Shown here: positions 10,689 to 22,330 of the stretch, piece after piece
How the letters are laid out: each line of letters starts with the position of its first letter
Numbering within the stretch: position 1 is the stretch's first letter
NCBI GenBank assembly: GCA_000320605.2
Contig: KB445817.1
Location: 62,001 to 126,000 of the forward strand
Direction of reading: 5' to 3'
From: Gelatoporia subvermispora B
Lineage: Eukaryota > Basidiomycota > Agaricomycetes > Polyporales > Gelatoporiaceae
Length of the DNA: 64,000 nucleotides
Made by a program: the position numbers and the translations under genes
The notes under the pieces: model-generated
What the model saw: only the letters and a program-made list of their open reading frames with translations
The model's database searches: none
What the model was told of the DNA's origin: nothing

Positions 10689-13600
10689 TCAGAGAACATA
10701 TCTCACCATCAGATTAGCGTCATTCAACATAGACATAAATAGGTGTGTGCTCACCGGTGATATTTATTCTCGCACTCTGTTATGTCATGCATACCAGCCT
10801 CTGTAGACAGTCAGCAAGAACTACGCATACATTCTACAGAAGGCTCTCACCCTCGCCTTTGAGTTGCTCCTCATAAGTTTGCAAGCGACCATATTTTCGA
10901 TCTTTCTATTTGGTTGAACTCAGCGTCAATGCCATACTATCAGCCTCGATCATGGTTAACTCTTACGGTCATATTGCTCCAGACCATATACAGACCTAGT
11001 AGTATGTGTGCGACTGGTGTAACCATCAGTCGGCACACCCGAGATGTAATAGTAAGATCGTCTCTCGCTCGCCTGTTTTGACAACATATCCTTGTATGGC
11101 GACAAGTTGAATTAGAGCATCTGCGGAACACGAGTTGATGCGGACCCACCTATGAACATCGCTTTCTACAAGAGGACATCAATATAGGGCGAGAAAAGGG
11201 GCCAGAAGACTTACTATTCCAGTTTGGTAGATAGGTGCCTCGCTCTCCTAGTTACAAATTGACTCAGATATGGCAAGGTATATGAAGGATTCATCTCACG
11301 ATGAGGAACTGAGGACTAGCAGGACATTAAGTATGCAACGAGCGCAATTGGACCAAGGCGGCAGCGTACCCGACCACGTTACCAACACAATACTAGTCAG
11401 CCCGTACTTGATACCATTCCTCCAACGTTCAGACATGTTTGACAACGTACCCCGATAAATACCAGAGCGGTTGTAAACGTTTTCTTTGTGAACCCGCCGA
11501 CCTGAGGGCTGTCAGATATGGATTGCCAATGTCGTGGGCTGAGGGGCTGACATTGTTCGAGATCATCACGAGACCGAGTACAAAACCCACGGACTAGAGT
11601 AGACGAACAATCAGGTACAGCCTACAGAAGCGCAGTCTTACCTGGAATGAAGTAAACCAGTATGCGACTAGCCTACTCCATTTCCGATTAGTGGGAAGAT
11701 ATGCTAGGCAGGCGGCGGCGATGATGCATGTAACATTGCCTATAGCCATGGCGATGATACGCACTTAGGAATCTGCGGCATTAGCGTTGATCATTTGCAA
11801 GCTTTGGGACCACCCACTATTCTCGAACCGAGTGCATACCCAGCTATAGGATATGTATGAGTTGACCAGACCGCGGCTAAGGATAATCTCGAAGGCAGAC
11901 GGACCCAGCAACTACGAGACTAAGCACGAGAACACCATTCGACGCAGCATCTAATAACGTGCTCTGCAACGTGGTGAAGCCCATGCCCTAGCACTCCTCG
12001 TCAGCAGCACAACCAGGATCGAGATTGCAAACTTGCCTTTATAATGATAGTTGAGAAATTTGAGACGACACTAACAGGACCAATGAACTATGTCTAAAAT
12101 TGATGCTAAGTAATGCTGCTCATCCGTTCGGTATCGCTGCAGCAATGGTTGCGATCAACAGAAACCAGGTCTTCGGATCAACAAGCGCTAGCTTGACCTG
12201 TGGAACTTACAGGTCAGACACAATTGCCAGCGTATCTGAAACTTCAACAAACCTGATAGGCTTTGAATTGCGTATTCTTCATCCCCAACTTAGCCTCGGC
12301 AACACGCTTGACAGCAAGCACCCTCTCGTCCTCATTCAAGAAGCGAGCCTCGACCGGAGAGTCAGGAAAGAAAAGCCAAAGGACGACGGCAACTATATGT
12401 TCTCAGATGGGGGACAAAGCGATAGTCTGTGTGCTCACATGCGACGCTGATAGACCCAAGGATGAGGAAGATGTACTCCCACCGCGGCAGCGCCGGATCG
12501 GGGATAGTACCGATCTGTGAAGTCCGTGAGTGGCGACATGTCGACGATGTACAGTTGCTACCTACAGCATATGCGACGAACCCACCCAATATTCCCGACC
12601 ATCCATTGAACGTATACCAGATCATCGCGCGAAGAGGAACCTCACTTTGGGAGTACCATATCGAAGTAAGGATAGTAAGTCCGGGAGTAACAATCGCTTC
12701 AACTAGGCCCAGGAAGAAACTAATTGTGTCAAAACACGATACTCATATATTGGTAGGTGAGAACATACCGATTTATGATGACTGTTCCAAATCCGGTGCA
12801 CGCAGGAGTCCTAATTCGTCCCAGAGCTTAGTGAGCACCAATGCCACGTCCTCCAGCGTGGTACACACTATGACGTACGTCAGGATAATGACTCCCCAGA
12901 TGAAAGTGGCTACTGGACAGTCAGTACACGCCCCTGTTACCGGAACTTCGGAGAATCTCTCACTTGTTGACAGGACCTTTCCAGCGTGATAGTGCTGCAG
13001 GAGCCACCCGTCAGGATAATTTCCAACCAGATATCCGAGACTATATTGCACGTCAGGGACCCGCCTATGTGTCAAGAGAAAAGACAAACTAGAAAACTGT
13101 GGTTCGGTGAGACTCGCCTTATCCTCAGTCTGATTGTAGTCAAGGCGCGCACCGCTCGCGAACCAGTCAAACTGATTGCCCGTGAGATGGAGAGATGTTT
13201 GCATCCCATATAGATTCCCATAGTTCAACCTGTGTACGACTGTATGAAGACTCACGCTTTCGCATGCTCCACCCGCAAACGTACGCTGTCTTATCAACTG
13301 GAGAGTGTGGTCCATAAAATGATGCCTAAATGGGCAATCTTGAACGACAGCATATACGCACGGATACTCAGGCCTTGCGCTATACAAAGCTGGGAACCAG
13401 TTCATCAGTTCGCAGAGCCGACCGTGCCGAGAGGTCTCGCGCATTCTGACCATAGGAAGAATCCATATATCGATTCTCCTCGCTATTCTGTGCGAGCGCA
13501 ATCGCCAACACTACACACGCTAAGCAACCCATGAACGGCACCTTGCGCTATCCTCCCGACTGACACGCACCCCGGCCTCCATGGCACGCTCAAATTGGCT

Positions 13601-13708
13601 CAGACCGACATTTCCGCGATCCTCGTCGACCGAAATAGGCGTTACAGATATGTGTACACCCTCCGGCTTCGGAGGCACTGGGCTGACATTGCTTCCTAGC
13701 GTATCCAT
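10689..13708 (-). pseudogene. MFS transporter, allantoate permease-like, copy B (splice-damaged)
   Basis: Tandem paralogue of the 7-10 kb transporter with the same order of exons and matching intron positions, from MDTLGSNV at 13708 to RYVL-stop at 10689. Landmarks are RRIDIWILPM, DKTALNYGNLYGM, FDWFASVFYLGYLVGNYPDG, TFIWGVIIL, VEAIVTPGLTIL, WYTFNGWSGILGG, DPKTWFLLIA, GGFTKKTFTTAL and ESEAPIYQTG. Unlike copy A, one donor is lost: after Pro-Asn-Gly the intron begins AT (12123-12122), and reading through gives an immediate TGA (12120-12122). Three other donors are GC: 13373-13372, 12036-12035 and 11072-11071. The 12036 site, AAG|GCAAGT, is a good GC consensus. The remaining frame is intact, so decay is recent, or the AT donor is tolerated or an assembly error. 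A functional gene cannot be excluded. Confidence 0.75.
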
Positions 13709-14225
13709 AGCGCAAGAGATGGGAGGCCGACGGAGACTGTGACACTTCCCAGCTCTTTATAGCGAGTTATATTGGGATTGAGAAGGAGACCAAGCGGCAG
13801 GGAAGGTCCCTGCGGTGCCACAGCCCCGGGACAGAACCTAAACTGTGTCAGGTGGCATTGACGGCGAATACGAAGGGAACAACCTTGCACAAGTTGCTGC
13901 GGTGGCGGCCGACTACACATTTTGGTTCGATTTGAGAATCACAGCGCAATTCCATGGCCCTAGGAGCAGTCATCACATCCGGCAAAGACAGCGCGTTTCT
14001 TGTGGAGCCAAATTGTCGACCGACCGCCATGTATAGAAAGCCAAGGTAGCACATAACCGCCATCTTGTGCCTTACAAGACACCTGCTGTTTAGGTAAACT
14101 AGAAGGCGAAGGCACACGTGATCGATGTCGACGCCGCCCAATTCGAATCAATTGACGAAGCAAACATTCGCCACGCGGTCATGGCGTTTGTGCGTACGCC
14201 AATATTGAAATGTAGATTAACTAGC
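13709..14225. other. Intergenic region upstream of copy B
   Basis: About 500 bp between the start of transporter copy B and the tRNA gene. It is probably promoter sequence. No supported gene was found. Confidence 0.45.
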
Positions 14226-14230
14226 AAAAA
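14226..14230 (-). terminator. RNA polymerase III T-run terminator
   Basis: Five consecutive T on the minus strand, four bases beyond the tRNA discriminator base, the standard Pol III stop signal. Confidence 0.75.
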
Positions 14231-14233
14231 GTA

Positions 14234-14323
14234 TGACAACTGTGAGATTCGAACTCACGCCCTTTCGGACTGGATGAACTAACGTCCTGATTCCAGCGCC
14301 TTAGACCGCTCGGCCAAGTTGCC
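14234..14323 (-). tRNA. tRNA-Leu (anticodon CAG), with intron
   Basis: The full cloverleaf can be folded by eye. The acceptor stem GGCAACT pairs with AGTTGTC (one G-U), with discriminator A73. The D arm is GCC...GGC. The anticodon stem CTGGA/TCCAG flanks a 17-nt loop. A long variable arm (TCC-GAAA-GGG) marks a class II tRNA. The T arm GTGAG/CTCAC encloses TTCGAAT. Taking ATCAGG as positions 32-37 gives anticodon CAG and leaves a 10-nt intron (14276-14285) at the canonical site after position 37. A long variable arm with A73 indicates leucine rather than serine. CCA is not encoded. Confidence 0.9.
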
Positions 14324-16827
14324 TTGTTACCCTCAGTGGGTATACGCTACACATTGCGGTACCTCAGAGAGGAAGGACTGGTCATCACTCCAGCAACTTG
14401 CAGCTCCGAGCCTCCGACTAGTGCACTGCTGTCAAGACGTAGCATAAAGTACAGAGGTAGCCTCAATCAACCTGTAATGATCCAGTTACAATAAGGGACC
14501 AGGTTCACTGTCCAGATCGTTCGGCTCTGCTGCGACGTAGAGCCATGACATGATCCCATTTCTCCCCATTGCCAATTGGGATCGGTAATCACCGTGCGTA
14601 ATACCATGCCGCCTTCATTATATTCACCCGGGAACAGGCCCAACGACGTCAAGAACATGTCGCAGTGCAGCATGTACGGTCGAAAGAAGTCATTTCAGGT
14701 TGTCTCACGAGTTTCATGGCGCAGGCTGCGACGCGCATCCTCCGAGAACGAAGCGTGCATCAGGAAATTCTCAGGTCGTCTTATCGCATTTTATTGACCT
14801 CTTGGGACTTGACGGCGTCCTTTTGAGCTTGTTAGCGCTCGATAAGTGCCTCAAAAGGTAGATAAGACGCTATAAGACAAGTTGATATTTATGTGTCTTT
14901 CCGCTCTGTATCGTCACTGGGACACTGGCTGTTGGCCGTTTATCGAGTTTGACAGGCTGACGTTTCATTTTCAGTGCAGGATCCGTGGCGATACGAACGG
15001 GAACAGGCGCTATCAGCTGTTGAAGCGTGAGTCCTGACTTACGTGGTGGTAGCATCTGAAACTCAAAAAGCCCATTTTCTTTCCTCAGCCACAAGATGCA
15101 GGAGCGGGCACGAATTGCGAGCGTCGCGTGGATTCACCCAAATGAGATGTGACAGTAACAGTAGGAATGTGGTCCTGTCCCCGGCTGTCGTCAATCAATT
15201 TAACTGTGTCTGTCGACGGCACCATGCCATGCGTTCGGTCTCTGTGATTTGATAATTTCTCAAGCAGCGCCTCCTGATGGCATCCAAAATGAGCTGGATG
15301 ATCGCGCAAGTGGTCGACACTCGACGTACCTGGTCACTTGCACCCTGATCATAGTCGCGCGATAAGCCCCAAAACTTCATAGTCCATCAGTGATTGTACA
15401 TAAGTACAAGTCTGAAGACACACCAGAGGGGTTCGTCGGGTTGTTTTCTCCGTAGTCACTGCCGAGCTAATGGGCTTGCCGGATGAGTCCGTATTTTCTA
15501 GCCCTCGCGGCTTCATGAACATGACTAGCGAGGTGATGTTTGTCTGTTTACACCAGCGATTTTCACCAAATTCCGGCGCATGATGTAGGGCATCTTCGAC
15601 ATTGTCCAGCACCTGCTATGCATCAGCCTTCACGCATCTGTACATAATTGTGTACAGTTGCGAGAATATTGCTTCCATCTGCAAGAACCGTACAAAAGAA
15701 TAAGAGAGGTATCTGTATCGAGCTGTGGGGCACTTACATGTTCCGGGTGAGGTGTTATCATCAGACGCCCAATGATCAAGTCTATCGCTCGTGTCGCCTC
15801 CCGTATGTCTTCGAGCGCTGAAGGTGCTATGTCAGACTTCAGAAGTCACAATACGGCTCCTTAAACTCTCTCGAATCTCCTTCCACAACCTCGGAGACAT
15901 CTGTTGTTGCACGGTCTCGCAGACAACATGGCCATTCGTCAGCCAGTGGATCATATTTGAAACAGCTGGAGCATTCAGAACCCCAGGTGCAGGATCCGTG
16001 GATGAGCAGACTTGGTGAGTGCGGTTTTGCGATACTTCACGCTGCATCTTGCGCGTATTAAATGCTATACGATTTGCCGACTGCGTGCTTAGTCGAGAGG
16101 TAGTGCTGAGAGCCAAATAGTGCACATACCGTCGTCAACGCTCCGAGGAGCTCCACGCAAGGTTGACCAGCCGTTTCCCATACTGCACAAACAACGGGAA
16201 AGCTAGATGGGAAGACCGCTTGAATGGTTCGGTAGAAGACGCAGCGCAAGATAATCTGCATCATGCCCATGTGCCTTTTGAGTTTTGTGGCTGTGCTGCC
16301 TTATGTCCGCAGCATGGGGCTCCCAAAAAGGACGGCCCAGTGTATGGTGCTGCGTCGCGGCAAGGGGTAAAGTAATCACGGAAGGTGAATTCGTCAGCGC
16401 ACTGTCTAGGTCGTGAGGTGTGTGCCGCTGAGCCCGATTGGGTGTGATCTGTGGTACACCATGAGACTCCAAGCTTCGAAGACTAATAGCCCAGATATGT
16501 GAGAGAGCTGTAGGATATTTACAGCGCACAGAACATGCAGGCAGAACGAGAGATCATCTGATGTACGCCGTTGAACGATGTGCATGGTACAACCTCACCA
16601 TCCTTTCCCAATGATGCTCGGAATGGTCTGCGTGATGGAACAAATTACAATGAGGCGGAGCAAGTATCATCCACATAAACTAGTCTGTCGCTGCTGACGT
16701 ACGACTCCATTAGTTACTTCAAAAAGACTACCATGACAAAATAACATATTTGGATGCGCATACTATCCGGGATGATAGGAGGAACATTTCCGCACTGGAG
16801 TCTCGTTCTTGCAATAGTGGGTGCGAA
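14324..16827. other. Unassigned 2.5-kb region
   Basis: Several minus-strand frames of 60-108 codons occur here (for example 15832-16125, 16058-16270, 16203-16529). They are separated by sequence that could be introns, so a multi-exon minus-strand gene between about 16.5 and 14.9 kb is possible. I could not link them into a protein with a recognisable family, and no catalytic or membrane signature stands out. Confidence 0.35.
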
Positions 16828-18517
16828 TTATCTGGTATTCATGCACGTCTGGAGTGGTGAATCGGCACGCTGAGATAACGTTTCGAATGGACGATAAGAC
16901 ATGCTTACAGCACGCAGCTCATCATACCTTCTCATAATGCGTGTCCATCTGTCGGAATAGGTATTGTCCTGGTGATATACAATGGTATCGATCTGAGGAA
17001 AGAGCTGGTATACGAATTTTGCAGCCCGCTCGACTTCGTCCTCTGTTCGAGCATGTGCAACACATCTAATCCGTAGATGCTTCATGTTGTAGTTGACACT
17101 GTGTAAATTGCTCTCGCCCTGTTCTGAGAAGTCTATCGCAGGAAGTATGACAGAAGTCAGGTTGGGACATTGGGCTGCAAGGTAGCCAAGAGCGCGAGCG
17201 GTAGGAAGCATCGGAAAGGTCGATCCGTATGACAGTGAGAGGCAACGGATCCATGGCCACGCCCGAGCCATTATGCCGACGTCGTCATCGCCAAAGATTA
17301 CGGATTTCCAGAGCAAGAGATGAAAGTGAACTTCCTCTATCTTGTGTAGATCAAGGATAGATTCTAGAACGTTTAGCACCCGTGCGCCCTCTTCTTCGCT
17401 GTTATATAATGAAATTGTTGAGCGTATGATGCGCAACGACTGGCCAAAGCGGTTTGCCACGATGCGAAAAACATTCTGACATTCCTGTGTACTGTGACAC
17501 TTCGCCTCAAAGACAGAGAGCAGTACCAGAGATGGTGCTGCGATTGTGCTGAGGAGGTTGACAATACTCGACAACTGTCCGCGAAGTATGAGCTGCTTCA
17601 GCGACGAGAAGGTAATCGGGGATAATTCCGGTTTGTCGAATTGGGCATATAGCTCAAGTTTAGCTAGGCTCGCGACGTGGGACAGCTTCACCAACGATGC
17701 CGCGTCAAGAATAGGCGCAGGTCCAGAGTGTACGAGGAAGAGATTCTGGAGATTCCGAAGTCTGCCTATGTAATCTATGATTGATGTTCCAAAGAAGCCA
17801 CGAAAGCGCAGCGATTCCAGCTCAGGGCATCTGAAATGAAGACTGAGTAGAAGGGACTCTAAATTGTAGTGGAGTGTCACCCCATCTTCGAGGGTGAACT
17901 TGGTACCGGAATCAACCACAACGTCGAGAAGCTGTAGGGTCTTGTGGATAAATGACATGATGGAACATATGTCGGCGGAGGAAGTGATAGTAAGGCGCAG
18001 CTCGTGGAGGATGGGGCATGGACTGCAGCCGTCGTGCTCCGCAATGAGATTACAGAGTGTAGACTGTAAGATTACGTCCGCATGCTCTCTGTGAGTAATT
18101 CTTTGCACCCATTATGAGTACGTGGTGAAGCGCTGCCAATCGCTGGGATGTGCCTAGTCATTAGATAGGGGAAATGTTCAGGGCTCATCAAAGCCATGTG
18201 CGACTAGTGCTTACGTGCTGTCGCCTCCGCATGCGACCGCGCTCTTCTAGGCGGCACGAAGGTGGCCGTAGAAGAGGCATCAGGCTGTCAAGCTCCCTCC
18301 AGAGTACCCTCAACGCCGGCTCATGAAAGGCCCTGCATACGCGCGCAGATAATGTCAATGCCCGCCTCTTCTCCGTTACTTCGAGATGGCTGTCTGAGCT
18401 TGAAGGCGATGAAGATAGTTTTTCGAATATTTGGCATAGAATGTCGTACGTTCTCAGCGCCGGATGTGTCCCCCGCTTTATAGACAGCGTAGGCTTCACC
18501 ATCGCACTCGATATCAT
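16828..18517 (-). pseudogene. F-box / leucine-rich-repeat-like protein with in-frame stop
   Basis: F-box proteins recruit substrates to SCF ubiquitin ligases. The N-terminal exon carries HPALRTYDILCQIFEKL followed by TLSARVCRAFHEPALRVLWRELDSLMPLL, the layout of agaricomycete F-box proteins. A 61-bp intron (gtaagc to ...gactag) joins it in phase 0 to AHPSDWQRFTTYS. There the frame hits TAA (18112-18114) and then continues at once as WVQRITHREHADVILQ through about 420 codons of leucine-rich sequence to 16828. Related proteins have Y-A-x-R-V-R at this point, so the stop sits inside conserved sequence. No acceptable intron removes it; the only GT...AG pair would be 33 nt. It is probably a one-base nonsense allele or a young pseudogene. 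Confidence 0.7.
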
Positions 18518-20512
18518 CACGAAGAGGGGAGCGATGGGGCTTGGGACGCTGTAGCTTCAGAAATGACCATAACTTGACCACGTGAATGCAAGACGACATG
18601 CGAAAGGAGTTCTATATCTGAGCCTGCGATATCAACGTCCACGTTTGTACCCCATAGGGGCATGTTGTATGATCAGAGAACAGGTCGTCATGCGGCTGTC
18701 ACAGATGGTGGGAATTGCTATGCGACATCTGTCATGAATCTAGCGTACAAGGAATGCTCAGTGTATCATTCCACAGCAAATACATTGAGAAGCACGTTTC
18801 TGCGGAAGCTACAGATGCGTCAAGTAACGTAACTTTGCTTCACAGTTTTGGCTGTCTCCCTCATCACGGTATGCCTGCCGCATAAGGCGCTCCGTATGCT
18901 CAGAGCGCTCAGCAGCAATCGCGACTATTGCGCTAGTGATAACTGCATCACAATGCAGCGTTAGATACGCCTTCGTACTTATGCACGGCTATATTCCCGC
19001 TGCAGATGCAGTGGTTGCAACGGGGCTCTCTAATGATCGGCCTCAATTGATGTCGCTCTGAACCGACTCCTCCTGTCTGAGCACCTTCGCCTGTGCGAGA
19101 AAAAAGACGAACCAGTATGATGGAGTAGATCATAGCTTAGAAGACGAGGTGGTCAACAAATCTGTACGCAATTCTTGCTCGATTTAAAGTTTGGCTGCGC
19201 CTCTCGTTCGATTGACCGACGCCTTGTGCTTCGTCCGTTATCGCGAGCGGACGGGCTGCACTTACGTTATATGATACGTGGCATCACTGAGTCGGCGGGA
19301 CCGCTCACTTGGCAGTTCACTGTCCTCGCTTCGAGGTTGCCTCAGCACTATTTCTCGTGAAACTGCGCGCAAAATCCAGGACCTTCGCCAAGGTCGACGC
19401 AATTTCAGGATCGTCGAACGATGATCAATGAATCACAGGCACCTTACACCCGGCGATTGGAAATCAAATTCATCGAGAGCGCCTGCTCAGCGGATCCAAA
19501 CCTCACATAGGTTAAACTCGGAGCTGCGTTCAAAACTCACTGACAGCAGATGCCAAAACATGGGTTACTTGCATGGATCGTATCACGGCACCCTAACCGC
19601 AGCGGTACAGCGTACATGCCAATGGGCCTGAGATGCGCCTTGAGTAGCAAAGGCACTACATCCGAATGGCACTCGTCTCGAAGATCGAGGCTTCAACGTC
19701 GACCTGGTAAGGAACGCTATGGACTCAGATTAAGTCACGACAGAGCTAAGCACAAAGGACCCTGATCAGGGCCCGGTCTTGTGCAGAGGTCTGGGCTTTG
19801 TGTGTCGAAAATGACACCACTTGACCGAACATGGAGAATGGTCCGCGCAGAGAGGTGCATCGAGATAACCACGCTCTTTGGGGTTCGACTAGATTCCGCT
19901 TTCGAAGAATGATTGGGGATTTATGAAAGTTTTCAGCTAGGAACAATGGCTACGACAACACGGTGAGGAGCAAATCCCGAAGAGTAAGAGGGACGTTATT
20001 CTCCCCAAATGATCTGTCCAAGCAATGTTGCTGCCCAGATATACCCTAGGCTCTAAGCTTTGCCGTCCAAATGCCTCACGCTAAGCTCCACACACTGTAA
20101 GCGAATGAACGGTAGTAGTAAAGCAGCGGGTTCTGCTCGGTCAGTGTGGATCATGAAGCACTCCCGGTGCCGATTAAGGGCTCTATGTGATGGGCCAGTG
20201 ACAGCTGTGCCAGTCATCTGACGGAGATCCCCGTATAGCAAGCGCATGTGGTTTGAGTACCTTGCCGGATATCTATGGTTATCAGGGCCAAAATTCCTGA
20301 TGTTCAGATGCTTTATAGACTGATTCACACTCTAACTGGCTTGCACGGTCGCACAAATTGATTTGAAATGCCTAGCTGGAGGACCTAAGCCACGTATCCC
20401 GTCGTAAACAACCGGACATAAGTATGTCTGCACACATGCATGGAGCCTGTCAATGAGCATAATATCTAAGCCATCAGGCTCTGTAAGACAGCTTGCAAGC
20501 ATCCCTGACGAG
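18518..20512. other. Unassigned 2-kb region
   Basis: No frame longer than about 90 codons and no family motif on either strand. It may hold the upstream region of the F-box gene and decayed sequence. I see nothing I can annotate. Confidence 0.4.
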
Positions 20513-20518
20513 ATAAAA
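20513..20518 (+). promoter_or_regulatory. TATA box of secreted-protein gene
   Basis: ATAAAA about 60 bp upstream of the ATG at 20579, a typical spacing for fungal TATA promoters. Confidence 0.5.
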
Positions 20519-20578
20519 GGCGGCCCAGTCGCTGGGGAGGCCATCAGTACCACCTCACCTACCTAGAACCGCAGCACA

Positions 20579-21284
20579 ATGTTCTTCGTCTTCCCTCTTC
20601 TTATTTCTCTGGTGTTCAGCATGGTCCACGCAATATCTGCGTCGGACGTCGTTATACCAGACTTCGAGCTGATTGCCTCTGGGACGTTAGATGTTAAGCA
20701 AGCAGGCGTCTTCGACGTGCCCATCGGTGAACGCGTGTCGGCAATCGTGACTGGGTACGTTCACACTGCGTGCATGGAGGTATATGATCCTAATTTAACT
20801 GACAGAGGGGAGTTGTACCTACCCAACGGGACACTTGCGGCTACAGTCGTCTCCGGCACGGGCATGGGCAATGGTATCGTTGCGACGGATGAAATCTTCT
20901 ACCCCTCAGTGTACATGACCCTTGAGTGGGCAGTGGATGGTAAACTTGCCTATGTTCACGTTCAGGGAGTCGGGTGAGAACTATGGCCTCGTCGCCCGCC
21001 GATAACGCTGACAATAGACGGCAGAGTGGAGCTTGTGAGGAGTGTGGTCTACGTGTTGGTGCTTTCCTATACTATCCTTTCTTGAATTCACGTTTCATAA
21101 ATATAGCTATATGGAGACGAACTCGGAAGTTTGGAGCTCCATGAACAGTCGTTTCATGATCGGCAATATGACGTTCACGGACCCGCCGGTACTTGGAATT
21201 TTTGGAATTGTGGGGGCTTGATCAGTGAGTTCGCGTGTATCTCGGGCCAAGCATGGACAATTACTCACAGTTCCAAGCTTTTAG
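20579..21284 (+). CDS. Small secreted protein, unknown family
   Basis: I do not recognise the family. A hydrophobic N terminus (MFFVFPLLISLVFSMVHAISA) is a clear signal peptide. A Val/Ile-rich, probably all-beta domain follows (DFELIASGTLDV, IGERVSAIVTGYVH, AATVVSGTG). Proposed exons are 20579-20973, 21025-21052, 21107-21224 and 21271-21284, totalling 555 nt (184 aa), a multiple of three. The third exon reads well as coding sequence (YGDELGSLELHEQ, GPAGTWNFWNCGG) and the protein would end LIIPSF. Without splicing, a 132-aa version stops at 20977. The two small exons are the least certain part. Confidence 0.6.
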
Positions 21285-22330
21285 TATAGATATCGTTCTA
21301 CCTCTCGCCTTGAGCAATCATGACAGACGCGACGTAGATGGTAGTCAAAGTCGTCCACAATTCCGTACATGTTTTGACCATGCTCATACGCTCGGGTGTT
21401 TGTCATTCGTTAATCTTGGAACATCTTGATGACATATCCGTCATTGATGCAATCGAAATACAAGTGGCCGCCAGGAAGTACTGTGGTCCTCTGAAGGCGA
21501 GCTGTGAACAGTTTCGCGCCGGCAAGAGCCGGATGCCGCCAAACACAAGTGTCCGTCCCAGGCTCTGATGTCAGCTGCCGAGGCGGTACGCTCGTGACCA
21601 TCCCCAGTCATACTCTCCTTGCCGCATCGCAAGATGCAAGTGCCCATTGATTTGTCTCGACCAGAGATGTTCTGAGTGACCTTGTGATCCTCGCAGCATG
21701 GCTCAGCAGCGCTTTCTGCACACTATCGATTCTGGGCAACCTTTACTTTGCGCTGTGCCGTTCTGAAGATCGCGTCAAACCTCCGAACCAGGCAAATAGT
21801 ACCCTATTACTGGGCCTCGTGAGGCGTTGGACTGAATCATTATATGGTGCGTCGTCACCTATCATGTATCACTGAGACCCGGATCAATGGCTCAGAAGTA
21901 GGAGATCAACACAGGGCACCGTCTTGTAGAAGACGCTGTCGGTGTAGTGTAACAGTCGAGTACCGATAAACCCGAAATAGCTCATGTAGATCAAAATGAG
22001 AAAAGGTCTGTGTCTGATTCGCTCGCAAATGGGCACATATTGTACGTCAACGAGATACTGCTGAGACTGGGCATCATTCATACTCACGTTTGTTGCATCG
22101 AACATAAGCGGCGTAACTTGTATTGACATTATCCGTAGTTTTCGATCGTGTAGTACTATAGCGTCCCTTGGTTATCGATATCTTATTGACTTATGGATGC
22201 TCAATGTTGGCCATTCGCGAATCATCGTGAAGTTACAGCCAGGACCACGGAAAGCTGGGTATGGTCAAGACAAGCAGTCGAGGCAGGAAGACGCTGTATA
22301 TATTGATTGCAAACATAGCCACACGTCGCT
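21285..22330. other. Intergenic or unassigned
   Basis: About 1 kb with short frames on both strands. A hydrophobic 63-codon plus-strand frame at 21684-21875 and an 81-codon minus frame at 21884-22129 have no recognisable family. I see no supported gene. Confidence 0.4.
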
